From the NCBI GenBank assembly GCA_027422505.1, contig JAPQWV010000001.1:5456001-5520000 (forward strand): a DNA stretch of 64,000 nucleotides, in the 5' to 3' direction. Each line of letters opens with the position of its first letter. Position 1 is the stretch's first letter. A model generated the notes under the pieces. The model made no database searches. It was given only the letters and a program-made list of their open reading frames with translations, and was not told the origin of the DNA. The position numbers were made by a program, and so were the translations under genes. Origin of the DNA: Craterostigma plantagineum (taxonomy: Eukaryota; Streptophyta; Magnoliopsida; Lamiales; Linderniaceae). Of this stretch, positions 1 through 12,017 are shown piece by piece.

Positions 1-107
1 TTCAGACAACTGAAGTAGTTTCCTTGTCGACACGCTGGTCTATCAAAGTTGCAAGAACATATTGTGTGTGCCTTATTACCCATCAAGACTCTATCTTTCC
101 AAACAAC

Positions 108-117
108 TATATATATA
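108..117 (+). promoter_or_regulatory. TATA box of the MATE transporter gene
   Basis: A TATATATATA run lies about 180 bases before the MATE start codon. With a start site about 30 bases downstream it would give a 5' leader of roughly 150 bases. Inferred from position and sequence only. Confidence 0.45.
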
Positions 118-296
118 CCACACACGCATATGTGACATTTTATTGCATGCCTCTCGTTTCCATTAATGCCTTAGCTTTTTCCTCAGCAAGAAACCCAAGA
201 TTCCATTTTTACTGATATATATTCCTACTAATTCCAAAGCTTCGTCTGCTATTACACAACATCTTATTGGTTGAACATTATTCCGTATAAGCAGCT

Positions 297-2034
297 ATGT
301 GCAACTCAAAGCCATCTACGCCCCCTTCTTCCTTCGCTTCCCCAACTTGTAATAACACCAAGAAAAACCATTTCTTGGTTGTCCCAAATAAAACTACCAC
401 TAACATGTCGTCTCTTACCCTTGAAGATAATGACGATGATAGTATCGAGCAGCTTCGCAGATGGCCTACCACTTCTGAGGTAATAATCTAAACCTAATAA
501 TATCTATTACTCATTGGAATAAACATAAACTTAATCTCTTCCTATTGGTTTTAATACTAATAACCAGGCGCTCGAAGAACTGAAGGAGATAGGAAAAATA
601 TCGGGGCCAACAGCAATGACAGGTCTGATACTCTACTCACGAGCCATGATCTCCATGCTCTTCCTAGGCCACCTAGGCGAGCTAGAGCTAGCCAGTGGCT
701 CGCTCTCCATGGGCATGGCTAACATCACTGGCTACTCAGTGATCTCAGGGCTAGCCATGGGCATGGAGCCCATCTGTGGCCAAGCCTACGGCGCAAAGCA
801 GATGAAGCTCCTCGGCCTAACCCTTCAGAGAACCATACTCCTCCTCCTCGCAGCTTGCCTCCCAATCTCCCTAATGTGGATGAACACGAAGAAGATACTC
901 ATGTGGTGCAACCAAGACGAGGAGATCTCAGCCATGGCTCAGACATTCATCCTCTTCGCAATCCCAGACCTGTTCTTCCTATCACTCCTCCATCCTCTGA
1001 GGATCTACCTTAGGACGCAGAGCATCACTTTGCCGCTGACCTACTGCTCCCTCGCCTCGGTTGCGCTGCACGCGCCGCTCAACTTCCTCCTCGTCACCTA
1101 CCTCGAGATGGGCGTCGCCGGCGTGGCTCTGGCCACGGCCCTGACGAACCTCAACGCGGTCCTCTTACTCGCCTGCTTCGTTTACTTCTCAGGAGTCTAC
1201 AGAGACTCGTGGGTCCCGCCGAGCGCCGACTGCTTCAGGGGATGGTCAGCGCTCGTCTCCTTGGCAGTCCCAACTTGCGTCGCCGTCTGCTTGGAGTGGT
1301 GGTGGTACGAGCTGATGATTATGCTCTGTGGGCTCCTTTCGAACCCCAAGGCGACGATAGCTTCCATGGGGATACTCATTCAGACAACCTCGTTGGTCTA
1401 CGTCTTCCCTTCATCACTAAGCCTCGGCGTCTCGACTAGGGTGAGCAACAACCTAGGAGCTAGAAAGCCGGGCAAGGCTAGGTTTTCTATGATGGTCTCC
1501 CTTTTCTGCGCCGTAGGGCTAGGCGTCTCAGCCATGTGCTTCGCCGGGCTTATGAGGGACAAATGGGCGAGGCTATTCACCGAAGACCCTGAAATTCTCG
1601 AGCTAACTAGGGTTGCTTTGCCCATAGTTGGGCTGTGTGAGCTGGGCAACTGCCCGCAAACTACGGGCTGTGGTGTGCTGAGGGGAAGTGCCCGGCCCGC
1701 AATCGGGGCGAACATTAACTTGGGTTCGTTCTACTTGGTTGGGATGCCCATGGCTTTCGTGGTTGGGTTCGTATTCAAGGTTGGGTTCGAAGGGCTTTGG
1801 CTCGGTTTGCTGGCGGCGCAGGGCTCGTGCGCCTTGATGATGGCGGCGGTCCTGTGGAGGACGGATTGGGTTTTGGAGGTTCGGAGAGCTTCTGAGCTCA
1901 CTAACAATGGCGGCGCCGGCGGTTGTAATGACGGTGGTGATGTTGATGTTGAGGAGATTTTGTGTGATAATGATGGGATTATTAGTGGTGAGATTGAGAC
2001 AGATCCTCTCTTAAGTGAGGTTGTTGTGCGTTAG
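297..2034 (+). CDS. MATE (DTX) family efflux transporter, two exons
   Basis: Multidrug and toxic compound extrusion antiporter, expected to export small organic metabolites or hormones across a plasma or organelle membrane using a proton gradient. Exon 1 is 297-479 and the intron 480-567 (GTAATA...CCAG). Exon 2 is 568-2034 and joins in frame, giving 549 codons plus stop. The N-terminal 60 residues are hydrophilic and rich in Ser, Thr and Asp. The rest shows the roughly 12 hydrophobic segments of the family, with signatures such as GMEPICGQAYGAKQ in the second helix region, NNLGARKP midway and a conserved CGVLRG stretch later. The C-terminal tail is acidic and ends near ETDPLLSEV. The early intron and long acidic tail resemble the Arabidopsis DTX48-DTX51 (ADS1-like) group. 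The substrate cannot be read from sequence. An in-frame Met at 616 would delete the first helix, so 297 is preferred. Confidence 0.93.
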
Positions 2035-2249
2035 TTTAAGTGAGTTAAATGGGGTTCGTAGCTATATAGTTTAGTGTATGTTTAGTAGGCTTTGCTTGAA
2101 TGTTTTGATGTGTTTTTCATGTCATTTTGTTATTTTTTTAATGCATGTTGTAAGAAGGTCTATGATCGTGAATCGTGATGGTGATGTAAAAAATTGTTTC
2201 GAAATGGAAACTTTTAACCCTAGTAATTGGGATTGTTATTATTTTTTGG

Positions 2250-2670
2250 TATATCTACACTTACATATCCAAAATTATAAAGAAATTTACAAGTTCAGTC
2301 TCCTGTAATAAATTTATACATAGATGCATAGTAAAATAATTTTTTACACATATGTACCTTTTTGGTTGAGAGTACCATTTTATCATTATTTTACGTATCT
2401 CTTTATATGTACATTACGTACCATATTACGTATTTGTATGGTACATAATTTCTAAATATATTGTATGATATGTCTATATGAGCATGACACACATTTTTCG
2501 ATGTGACAATACGTTTTTGTATGATATCTAAATTTATTATAATGTGCCTCCAACCAAATGGTTGTTATGTGTAAAAAATTTATTCTAGTAGATACGTACA
2601 TATAAAAAAATACTGACAAGGAACTGTGTTACATTTTATACTTTTGGATATTTAAGTGTAATTTCCCTTA
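2250..2670. mobile_element. MITE-like element with inverted ends (ACACTTACATATCC)
   Basis: The left end TCTACACTTACATATCCAAA is matched by the reverse complement of the right end (ATTACACTTAAATATCCAAA). The interior shares wording with the elements at 30279 and 54267, for example a TACATATAAAAAAAT block before the right end. I could not fix a target duplication, so the ends are approximate. Confidence 0.55.
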
Positions 2671-2714
2671 ATTCTTTAGATGTATATTTTGGAATATATA
2701 TATATATATATATA

Positions 2715-2862
2715 TTTGCTATGATGTCTACCTACGTGAGCAACCAACGTTATCAATATTCATCAAACATATCAATTATATATATATAATATATATATTT
2801 GCTATGATGTCCACCTGCGTGAGCAACGTTATCAATATTCATCAAACATATCAATTTTTTTG
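2715..2862. repeat. 84-bp direct tandem duplication
   Basis: The block starting TTTGCTATGATG and running to CAAACATATCAAT occurs at 2715 and again at 2798 with few changes, separated by an AT dinucleotide tract. Its beginning resembles the terminus of the foldback element at 45086 (TTTGCTATGGTG, ACCTACCGTAAGCAACC), so it may be a duplicated relic of that family. Confidence 0.75.
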
Positions 2863-4850
2863 CATTTTTAATTGAGAGTGGTAAAAAAGAACTGCCATGT
2901 GAGAGGACATGACTTTTCAAACATGCACGAGTGGATCAGAATACACATCGAAACAATAGTCATTGCAAAACTTTGCCAGTTCAAATCCATGCTGTAGTCT
3001 AGAGTTTAATAATAATAACTAGTATTCATGCATACTCACATGCGTGTGGTATTATATATAATATTATATATAATATTAATTTTATTTTAATTTAAAATAG
3101 TTAATTAAGAATTTAAATATGTATATATAATTTATATGATTAAAGGTATATGAATTAACTAAAAATGGTAATTAATTAAAAATAATATTAAAAAATAATG
3201 GACATTTTTTAAATTTAATAATTATTTTTTTAAAAAAATATGACAGACCAATGTACAGTTACTAACTCCTCTGTCGTCACGCTGAATAAAATAGAATAGA
3301 TAATAATAATAATAATAATAGATATTGTATAATAAATAAAGTGAAGCTGTCGGTTGTTTTAGAGGCTTGAAAAGAGGACACTCTTGATCTTTTTCATTTG
3401 TTCCGTTCCATATTAGGTAATAGGTTACACCTTAAAATGGAATTTTTAGTATCTTAAATATTTTAATTTCCATGCCAATAATTGCAGCCCACGTGATTTG
3501 AATGTTTTAATATTGGAAAAGACTATTAGTTCTTGAAACAAAAAGAATTAAATATGTCCCATTGATAACTTCATTTATTATTCATCATAACTTTCCAAAC
3601 TTTCATTCAAAATTGTCATAAGGATAATTTTAAATATATAAAAATAGGTCTAGAAATTATGGTATAAAAGGTCCTTTTATGGTATTCTTTTCCTTCTACG
3701 TTTCAAAGAGGAAGATCAACTTTCTTTACACGACAATAATGCTGCTACAAATTTCAAAAGATGCGGCTTTGTTCATTTCCAGCAAATATAAAGCATATGC
3801 CATTATATCTATTTAATTCAATTATTTTAAATGGTCGAACTTGTTAGTATAACTATATATACTTTTCCACATTTATAAAATATGACAAAAGTGTGTTTTC
3901 TCTTTAGCACCTTTTAATAGGTTCTGTATTAATAACACGCACTGACTTAGAGTCTATATATATTAGAGCTCAATAACCCCATTAACTGGATATTATTATA
4001 AAAAAAAATGATTTTCAAATGAGATATTTTTACTACACTAGTCTTTTAAACCGCAGATATGCAGCAACACACTTCATGATAAAGAATCGAACACGCATTT
4101 GATATACATTGGTTCACATTCCCAATTTGACACGTCCTATGTTGTATTCATTTATTCCCAATATATATTATACAAACTGTCTTTATTATTATGTGTCCAA
4201 ATGGAAAACACCAGTCCATGCTTATGCATCTGCTATATGTATAATTGGATACTGTAAATCTCAGAACCTGCGTGCATGTGTGTGCCTGTGTGTATGTTTA
4301 TAATTATTAAAAATATTATATAGCATATATATAATATAAATATATAAATGTAAAAATTCGAGGAGAATATAAGGGGAGGGGAGGGCCCTGGTTTCCATTG
4401 AAGAAACAAAATATTCCAGCTGTGAAAGTCTGTGTCTGCTTCTTACCATGACAGAAATTTTGAAGCAGTAACTCTGAGCACCATTTTCGCAGACCCCCAC
4501 AATCTACATATATATATAATACACAAAAGCAGTCTCTGTTATTACAGAAATTAATGTGTCAGAATCCTTGCAATACTGTTTTGTTTGTATGTGTTTCTTT
4601 GCAAGTACACTTACTGCCTACTTTTGGAGAAGCAAGTCTTGGATTATTTAATCTTCAACTACAGGGTTTTTATTAATTTTAGTTCGTTGAGTTCGTCATA
4701 TATACTTTATATATAATTGGAGTTTCGATGAAAGGGTTTTTTTTATTAATGATTTGGTTAAGAATGTTCGGACCAATCGTGTCGTTTTCGTCCGAACAAC
4801 TTGAGTAGCAAGAGTTAGGCATAAATGTTGTAATGAATTCAAATTTAATG
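2863..4850. other. AT-rich intergenic stretch without a gene
   Basis: No coding region recognised. It contains an (AAT)n tract at about 3299-3320, short palindromic TATATAATATTA runs near 3045-3080 and a GT-rich tract near 4270-4300. Short open frames here show no family signature. Confidence 0.6.
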
Positions 4851-5076
4851 TTCTTTAGTTCTTGGTATTAGATAATAGGTTTTCATTTTCGGTTGGTTTT
4901 GTCCCTGGTGGACCCTTTTCTCCCATTGTGTGAGTGTTGTGCCGCCTTGTGGGGTTGTGGTGTGCTCGTTTGTGAGTATTTGTTCTCCCGGTTGGCGATG
5001 TACCCGTGAGACCCTTTGAGCTATTTAGCCCCTGTATCTTTGTTAATTAATGCAAGCTATCGTTTCGGAAAAAAAA
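4851..5076 (+). mobile_element. SINE-like retroposon, copy 1, with 15-bp target duplication
   Basis: A 226-bp insert begins TTCTTTAGTTCTTGG and ends in an A-run. It is flanked by an exact 15-bp direct repeat, AATTCAAATTTAATG (4836-4850 and 5077-5091), the mark of target-primed reverse transcription. A second copy with the same 5' end lies in the opposite orientation at 7665-7887. No tRNA-type A and B boxes are visible, so this is either a SINE with an unusual head or the 3' piece of a LINE truncated at a preferred site. Confidence 0.8.
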
Positions 5077-5091
5077 AATTCAAATTTAATG

Positions 5092-6330
5092 AATATTAAG
5101 TTTTTTTTTTTAAATTTACGTCATTCTCATATTCTAAACGTGGCCTATATTAAAACCCTAGTTTTCTACGAAACTTGATCTGTATATTCCATTCTCCAGC
5201 TAATTGAAAGTAACGGAGTCCATATCGAACCACATGAAATTCTGTAGGGGAATCTCACAAATTTATTTTTTATTAATCAAGATTTAGTCTAAATTGTTTT
5301 CCATGCGGTGACATTTATATTAGAATGATATGTTATATAACTTTAATGTTTTTATCTCAGTAGCTGAACCGATGGAAAAGTCTTCCGACATGTGATGGAA
5401 TAAAGCATAAGCCTATCATTTCATGTGTGTTTCAATAATTGTACATAATATATGTATATATTACGACTATCACCTTCCAATAATGGAACGTATAATACAA
5501 ATTCGTAGTTTTCTCTTAAACTATTTTGACACATAATTGCCTCACAAGATATAACCAAGTATTTACACTCTCCTCCATTATAAAAGACTGAAAATAATAA
5601 ATTTTAAAACTCAGATCGGAATAAAATAATATTGAAAACAATATTCAAAGCTATATAGTTATTGAGTACAGTACACAAGGCAGAAACTTTAAATTAAAAA
5701 AGGAAAAAAATTAAGAAAAATGAAAAGCTTAAGGATTCTTTTTGAATACCTTTCGGCTTTCATCTCATCCTTTCTTATCGTCTTCGTGCAGGTTTTTCTC
5801 AGCTAGCTATATTTTTAGTTTGACCTAGTTCGAGTAATTTCTTCATATGTGTCGTAACCCAAGTCTTTTACGGTTATTTGTTATTTAATAAATTTATTTT
5901 ACTACAACTTTTGTGTTGGCCGCAATAATTGCTTCCTATATTTTCCTTTGTCTACTCCAAGATAGTAACTATGCGTCGCCTTAGTTACATAAATTTAAGG
6001 ACTCAATCGCTACAACAAAAGTCGAGGAATTACAATAACTAGTATCTATGTATAACCGTATTATGTATTAACAATTGAGCCAATTTCTAGGTGTCTAGTT
6101 TATTTTTATTCAAAATTAATAGATAGCAAGTCTCAAGGCTGTTTTTCTTTGTAAGATATTTGTGTGTCATGGTATTTGTACCAATTCTCGAGTCCACACT
6201 GACTAGAATAGTCAATGGATGTAAATAAGATTGAACTATTGACCTCCACTCGAGAGATGTGAGAAGGCTCCAACCTTGAACAAGCTCTTGAAACAAAACT
6301 CCTAGTTATTAAATTATTGATATCAAAAGG
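5092..6330. other. AT-rich intergenic stretch without a gene
   Basis: No gene or well-bounded repeat recognised. Confidence 0.5.
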
Positions 6331-6331
6331 T

Positions 6332-6870
6332 AAGAGCATCTACAACCTACAAGACAATAATACAGTTAATTTACACAAAAATACAGTGTATTTACTCAAA
6401 TTCATTAACTCTTTTTTCTACAATAAATTTTACTGTAACCCATCAACTCTATTTTCTATTAAAAATAATATTTCTATTGAATTTAATAAACTTTTTCATT
6501 ATACTTATTAAAAATTCAATATATAATAATAATTAATATTAATATTAATTAAACTATAATTTGTATATCATTGTAATTGTGATTTTATTAAATTTAAAAT
6601 GCAAAAATAAATATTATAGAGAAAGTTATTTTTTAAATTATTGTTGTAATAATATAATTTATATAAATATAAATTAAATTAATTTTTTAAACTAAAAACA
6701 CTAAAAAGAAATTATAATTTAAAACACTATTGCAGTGTTGAAAATGTACTCTAAAAATATGGTATCAGTGTCGTTCAAAAATGCAATAGTGCTAAATATA
6801 GAGTTCTATTAATATACTCTATTTTTGTGTTTTATGCAAAAATAAAATACCCATTGGAGATGCTTCTCAC
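6332..6870. mobile_element. AT-rich MITE with GAGCATCTccAA-type ends
   Basis: The left end AAGAGCATCTACAACC and the reverse complement of the right end (GAAGCATCTCCAATGG) are inverted repeats. The AT-rich interior carries ACACTATTGCAGTG and TGTACTCTAAAAATA blocks that recur in the related element near 45700-46215. No coding capacity. The target duplication is not resolved. Confidence 0.6.
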
Positions 6871-6970
6871 TAAATAAATTATATATACATCTATATAATA
6901 GATGATCTTTAAAATAATGTTTTGGCACATGATAAGTAGTTGAAGTAGGCTTATGATGATTTGTTGAAAT

Positions 6971-7007
6971 CGGTCACGACGGGGCCCTCACCCTCTCCGG
7001 CGCCCCT

Positions 7008-7067
<60 letters not shown>

Positions 7068-7068
7068 G
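6971..7068 (-). pseudogene. Fragment of 26S rDNA (5' domain)
   Basis: Read on the minus strand, these ~98 bases match the 5' domain of plant 26S rRNA, from the segment around ATTGTAGTCTGGAGAAGCGT through CAAGTCCCCTGGAAAGGGGC to the GAGAGGGTGAG block. The match stops abruptly on both sides, so this is a displaced scrap and not a functional rRNA gene. It explains the sudden GC-rich patch in AT-rich DNA. Confidence 0.85.
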
Positions 7069-7330
7069 GGAAGGGAAGTAAATTTTACGATACGGCGCGC
7101 CGGCGACTTGATAGGAAAAAGTTCAAGTACGTGCGCCGCGGGAAGAAAAAAATCACAAGTGCCCCGACAGCTCCGCCATGGTGCCCAGGTAGCGTGCCCG
7201 GGCAGCTCGGCCACGGGCCCGGCGCCGAGGCCGCCTGCCTCGGTGCCCGCCCGTGGCACGCGCGCGGCGCCATGTTGTAAAAATCGGCCTAGGCGGCCCC
7301 GCCTAGGCGCTAGTCGTTAGCCACCGTGGC
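7069..7330. other. GC-rich patch of unknown origin next to the rDNA scrap
   Basis: The high GC continues past the rDNA match and ends in a palindromic CCTAGGCGG / CCGCCTAGGCG block near 7290-7310. Open frames here look like by-products of GC content. No family recognised. Confidence 0.4.
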
Positions 7331-7664
7331 GAAAAGAGCCACTCAGTCGCCCCTCATGTACGTGTGCTATATATAACTATATCATATTAAACATATTTTA
7401 GTTTCAAGTATTCATTATAAGTTATAACTTAAATTTAATTTGTATATTTCTATATATGTAATATAGAAATTGATCTATTATAAAATAAAAGATAGAAGAA
7501 GCCGTTAACTAAAAATAATAATTAAATATTACTAGTGATTTTTTTTCGTTTTGTTAATAAATGTTTCAAGAATTGACATACAATATGCTGCTTATACCCA
7601 CCTCTCACCTTGAATGTATTAATAATAAAAAATATAATAATAAAATAGATAACGAAAAATAGTA

Positions 7665-7887
7665 TTTTTTTTTTCAATCGATAACTTGCCATTAATTGAA
7701 CAAAAAGTACAAACGTGCTAAATAGCACACAGAGCCGTTTCGTCGCATCACGCCATATGGAAATAAGTCCTCAGAAAGAGGACACACAATCCCAAAGGGG
7801 GCACAACACTACCACAAGAAAAATGTCCACAAGGGACAAAAACCGTCAGAAAACAAAACTCATTATCTAAGATCAAGAACTAAAGAA
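7665..7887 (-). mobile_element. SINE-like retroposon, copy 2
   Basis: On the minus strand this insert begins TTCTTTAGTTCTTGATC, like copy 1 at 4851. It shares internal blocks (TTTGTCCCT.GTGGAC, AGTGTTGTGCC, GCTATTTAGC, TTAATG.CAAG.TATCG) and ends in an A-run of about ten. Imperfect flanking repeats around ACGAAAAAT (about 7650-7664 and 7890-7904) look like an aged target duplication. Confidence 0.72.
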
Positions 7888-7904
7888 CCTATTACGAAAA
7901 ATCT

Positions 7905-8257
7905 ATTAAGCTAAATCAACGGTACCATTCACTTTCTTCGGCCATCGAGTTCTGGAGTTTGTCTGTGTCGGATTGGGCGCTCCACAAGGGAGAAAAGGCT
8001 CCCGACCCTAGTCGAGGTCCCACTACGGGAGACTCAAGGCTGGCGACGGCGAGGCGGCGATGGGCTGCTGCTGGCGGTTGGCAGCTCGGTGGACTGAGGA
8101 TGGTCGGCGAGTGCGAGTACGGGGGCGGGCGGCAGATTTTATTTATTTTTTTAAACAGAAAAAAAAAACACTTGCAAAAACACAAACAGAAAGAAAATCG
8201 AGCTTGTGGGGGAGAAGAGAGGCCGTGGAGAGGAAGTGGAAGGGGAAAAGGAGGGGA
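7905..8257. other. GC-rich segment between the SINE-like copy and the hAT element
   Basis: Contains a GC-rich stretch (7960-8130) and purine-rich sequence up to 8257. Open frames exist on both strands but none has a recognisable motif. No gene called. Confidence 0.4.
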
Positions 8258-8265
8258 GCGGAGGT

Positions 8266-11200
8266 AGGGATGGCAATGGGTAGGGTATGGGTAGACCCAC
8301 TTCGACCCATACCCAAACGCAATTAAATAGATGGGTATGAACCCTATCCAATCTTTGATGGATCCAATTAATTGGGTATGGACCCAACTCCATTAAAGCT
8401 AACGGGTAAACGAGTCTTAATTGGGTGTTGAACGAATCTTTAACTTTTAGCAGAAAATTAAGTAATGAGCCAATAAGTACTTTGTAGTATCAATTGATAT
8501 AATATTAACAATGATAACAATAGTCATTAAGCTGTACAATAAGAAATGATTACAAAGTTTGATGTTTAAGAATTCCAAAAACGAAAAAACTATTCATTTC
8601 GTAAGTAGTAATTCCATGCCCCAAGTCCAAACTTCAAATATCATCTTCGAAGTGAGAGGATTGCACATCATCGAGATCCTTAAATAAATAAAAAAACCAT
8701 TTCAATAATGATAAGATTAAAGTAAATTTTAAAATTTTCAAAAATGTAAACCATACCAAATATCTCAACTTCTTCAATTTCTTTTTCATCTCCACCCAAA
8801 TCCCCAATAACCGAGCCAAGCGCAAATATGTCTTCCATTAGAGTTCCTTCACAATTCACACATTCATTGCATTGAAGCATATATGATAAATCCAACAGAC
8901 ATTCGTTAGAAAAGAAGTACAAACTTAGCATAAGAACGGAGAAAAACAGAGACCAAAAAATCATAATACTCTTTCCATAACAAAAAAACATAGCATGATT
9001 CATGAAAGAGAGATCAGGGAGATTGCAATGCACAACAAGCAGGCTAGCGACACAAAGTACATACCTTTCAGGTCATCCGTCATCCAATTTTGCAAGCACA
9101 TCAAAGCCTCCACAGTTTTTGCATGAAGCCTCGAACGATGAGGGGTAACAACTCTCGCACCCATGCTAAATGCACTCTCAGAAGCCACTGTAGACACGGG
9201 AATAGCAAGCACATCCTGCAATTTTTCGAAGAGTTGGATATTTGATATTCACTTTCGAAAACTGAAGCATGTCAAAATCCTTATTCTCATTCCAAAATAT
9301 CATCTTCCAAATAGGTCTCTAACTCACTTCGAATACTATTAAAGTGTCTCACTTTTCTTCTCTTTAATCTAGCAAACCCATCATCTTCGCCACCATCCGC
9401 AAGATGTGTTGCCCGCTTACGAGAACCTTTCGCCATTACATTAGAACCGCCAACTTCATCACTTGCCTCAACCTTTTTTTTTATATATTCACCCAAAATT
9501 TTGATAAGCAAGTTGGCAACCTTGTCAACTTTATTTTCCGCATCATCACCATACAGTTTCTCAAAGTAGTAACGCACACAATCCATTTTATTTCTTGGAT
9601 CTAAAATATAACCAATAACCATGATCCCATAGAATTTATCCCAATACTTGTTTAGCTTCCTAAGCATAGCATCCGCCATTTCTTTAACAACTTTCATATC
9701 CTCTTCATCATTTTGAGCACCACTTGAGGACCAATCAATCAAATCAAGCTTCATTTCACAAACTCTTCGGAAGAACAAGTTTATAGTAGGATAATTCCGA
9801 CCCGAAAAAGATTAGTAGTCGTATAAAACTTCTCAAGCTTATCACAAATAATCGTAGCTATTCTTCAATCATCGGAAGGAGCAATAAATTTCAGGTTCTT
9901 ATTGAACCTCTTAAGCCTTTGAAACACATCCTCATAAGGAATAGCCGATCCAAGCATTAGATAAGTGGAATTCCATCGAGTTTCATAATCAAGAACTAAC
10001 CTTTTGGTAGGCAACTTATATGCACGACAAGCATCTTCAAAATTCTCAATCCTCTTTGGCATTAACATCCAAAAAGAGACACATTCCCTAACAGTTGCAA
10101 TTACGTACCCAATCTGATTTAAGCTTTCCTTGACTACCAAGTTCAAAATATGGGTACTACACCTTATATGCATGAAACGCCCGTGTAACAATAGCTAAGT
10201 ACTCTCAAGGTTTTCACACAAAGAAATCAACATTGCATCATTTGTGCTACAATTGTCGACGATCGCTGAAATATTATTCTCAATCCCATATTGAGACAAA
10301 CAATCCATAACGAGATTTGTAAGAACAAGGCACATATGAAAACGTATAATAGCCTACTTCTTAAGATCCATTCCTCGTTAATAAAGTGAGAAATGATTGC
10401 CATAAAACCTTTTCTTTGGTTGGAGCAAGTCCACATGTATGTAGTGATGGCAACTCTTCCAGAATTCCGCTCAACCATTCCGTTTCAAATGTATTCAAAA
10501 TGTTCTTCTTCTTCCTTGACATCACTCTAAACGAGGGATTGAGGCTAGTAGAATATCTCCGAAACCAATGTGCTCAACCATCGATAATGGATATTCATGC
10601 ATTACTATCTTATTTATCAACTCATTTTTAATGGTCTCTTATTGAAAAGGCTCTAAACTACTCGACTCATCCACTTTATTCTTACCCTTCGTCAACTTCA
10701 AATGTCTACTCGTGCAGGAATGCTCAATATGCTTTTTAAGGTGCGAAGTTCCACTATTAGTTGAACAAGAGAGCATGGAAGCACAATACATACTTACATC
10801 TCGCCTTGAGTTGACCATCCACACGAATTTTATCAAAATGATCCCAAACCTATGATGTTATCTTCCTAGTCATCTTGGATGATGATTCTTGTGTTTCACT
10901 TTCTTTCATCTCAATATCTTCCGAAAGAGATTTTTGTTGAGTTTGGATGTGGTCTTCATGCGTCATAGTCTATAAGAAACAAACCCACAAATTAGTTACA
11001 AACTTACAAGTTCTAAATGAAGAAAAAACATATAACATGTCTAAATTCGTAAAAATAAAAAAGAGCTTACAATCCCAATCTCAACCTACTAAAACCAAAT
11101 CAAAAACAAAAAACATACAGAGGTTGGTCGCATATTGTATACAAAAACCAATCTGAAAACGTGTTATTCAATAAAAGAAAACTGACTCAAATTATGAATC

Positions 11201-11664
11201 AAACAATAATAGGTTGGTCACAGATTGTACTATTCAAACTCAATTGCATCCAGATAAAAAATTAACTCAACGAAGCATATTAAGTATATAAACAGAGGAC
11301 TTCGAAAAATTGCCTTGCATTGCTAGACGTAGTGATGGAAAAACGGCATTGTAGAACCAATTGCAGATCAGGAGTTCTCAGAAATAAGAAGAATCACCTC
11401 AACAGCCCAGACCGAATGTTAGTTTGAAATTTGTTCGTATGTGTCAACCCTAATTTTGAGAAATTGTGGAAAACTGAATGACTAGAATAACCTTAAATGA
11501 TTTTGGTAAATGGGTAAATGAGTAATAACTATTTAAGACCCAAATTAATTTAATTGGATATGGTTTGGCACATATCCATTAAATTTAATTTTTAAAGACC
11601 CATACCCATAATTAATGGGTAGGATCCTTGTGTATACGCCGAGTCCAAAATAATTAACATCCTT
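8266..11664 (-). mobile_element. Decayed autonomous hAT transposon
   Basis: The ends are inverted: AGGGATGGCAAT on the left and ATTAACATCCTT on the right. Both sub-ends carry GGGTATG/CATACCC arrays (8271-8420 and 11560-11630). The interior encodes a broken BED-finger transposase on the minus strand. A Tourist-like MITE (11666-11811) sits at the right end. Past it the flank AGGGAGGT (11814-11821) matches the left flank GCGGAGGT (8258-8265) at 6 of 8 positions, a plausible aged 8-bp target duplication. The C-terminal third is repeated at 23815-24692. Confidence 0.82.
8640..10975 (-). pseudogene. hAT transposase remnant (BED finger to C-terminal dimerisation domain)
   Basis: Minus-strand frames lie in the order expected of a ZBED/RICESLEEPER-type transposase. 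A BED-like zinc finger (about 10639-10850) shows STNSGTSHLKKHIEHSC. The catalytic region (10478-9287) includes CSTHILNLVVKESL and YETRWNSTYLML. The C-terminal hAT dimerisation domain (9221-9080) includes LAIPVSTVASESAFS. Stops and frameshifts split it into at least five pieces, so no active protein is expected. Confidence 0.85.
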
Positions 11665-11665
11665 A

Positions 11666-11811
11666 CGGGTCCGTTTGGTATGTAGAATCCAACGCAGAAA
11701 AGAAAAGGAAAATGAAATGATACGCATCGGATCATTATACATTACGCCTCAGCGTACAATCATACGTCTTCTTTTCCTTTTCGCACCGAATTCCGCATAC
11801 CAAACTTATCC
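11666..11811. mobile_element. Tourist-like (PIF/Harbinger) MITE, 146 bp
   Basis: Bounded by TTA on both sides (11663-11665 and 11812-11814), the 3-bp target duplication of PIF/Harbinger elements. The left terminus reads CGGGTCCGTTTGGTATG and the reverse complement of the right reads GGATAAGTTTGGTATG; inverted similarity continues through AGAAAAGAAAAGG. It sits exactly at the right end of the hAT element, so it arrived later. Confidence 0.8.
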
Positions 11812-12017
11812 TTAGGGAGGTGAGGAGAAAAGGGTGCAGTTTTTTTTATTTATTTTTGGGAAGACGAGGAGGTAGAGAGAAGGTGGAGAAAAAACCGTAG
11901 AGAGAGATTTCGTTGTTGGGTCCCGGAAATTAGTATTTTTAAAATTAAATAATTTGTTTTTCGGATATACTTGAAAATCTCTAATTGAGAAAACATCTGC
12001 AAACCTAATATTTTATA

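Noticed and set aside
24..215. Short frame at the left edge
   Set aside because: It overlaps the likely MATE promoter and TATA box and shows no family features.
2925..3000. Possible tRNA-type B box (AGTTCAAATCC)
   Set aside because: No convincing A box at the right distance, no A-rich tail and no flanking duplication.
6951..7320. Long overlapping open frames on both strands in a GC-rich patch
   Set aside because: Much of the patch is a 26S rDNA scrap; open frames arise from GC content and show no protein family signature.
7916..8267. Frames on both strands in the GC-rich stretch before the hAT element
   Set aside because: No conserved motif, no splice context and low-complexity composition; noted as unassigned DNA.
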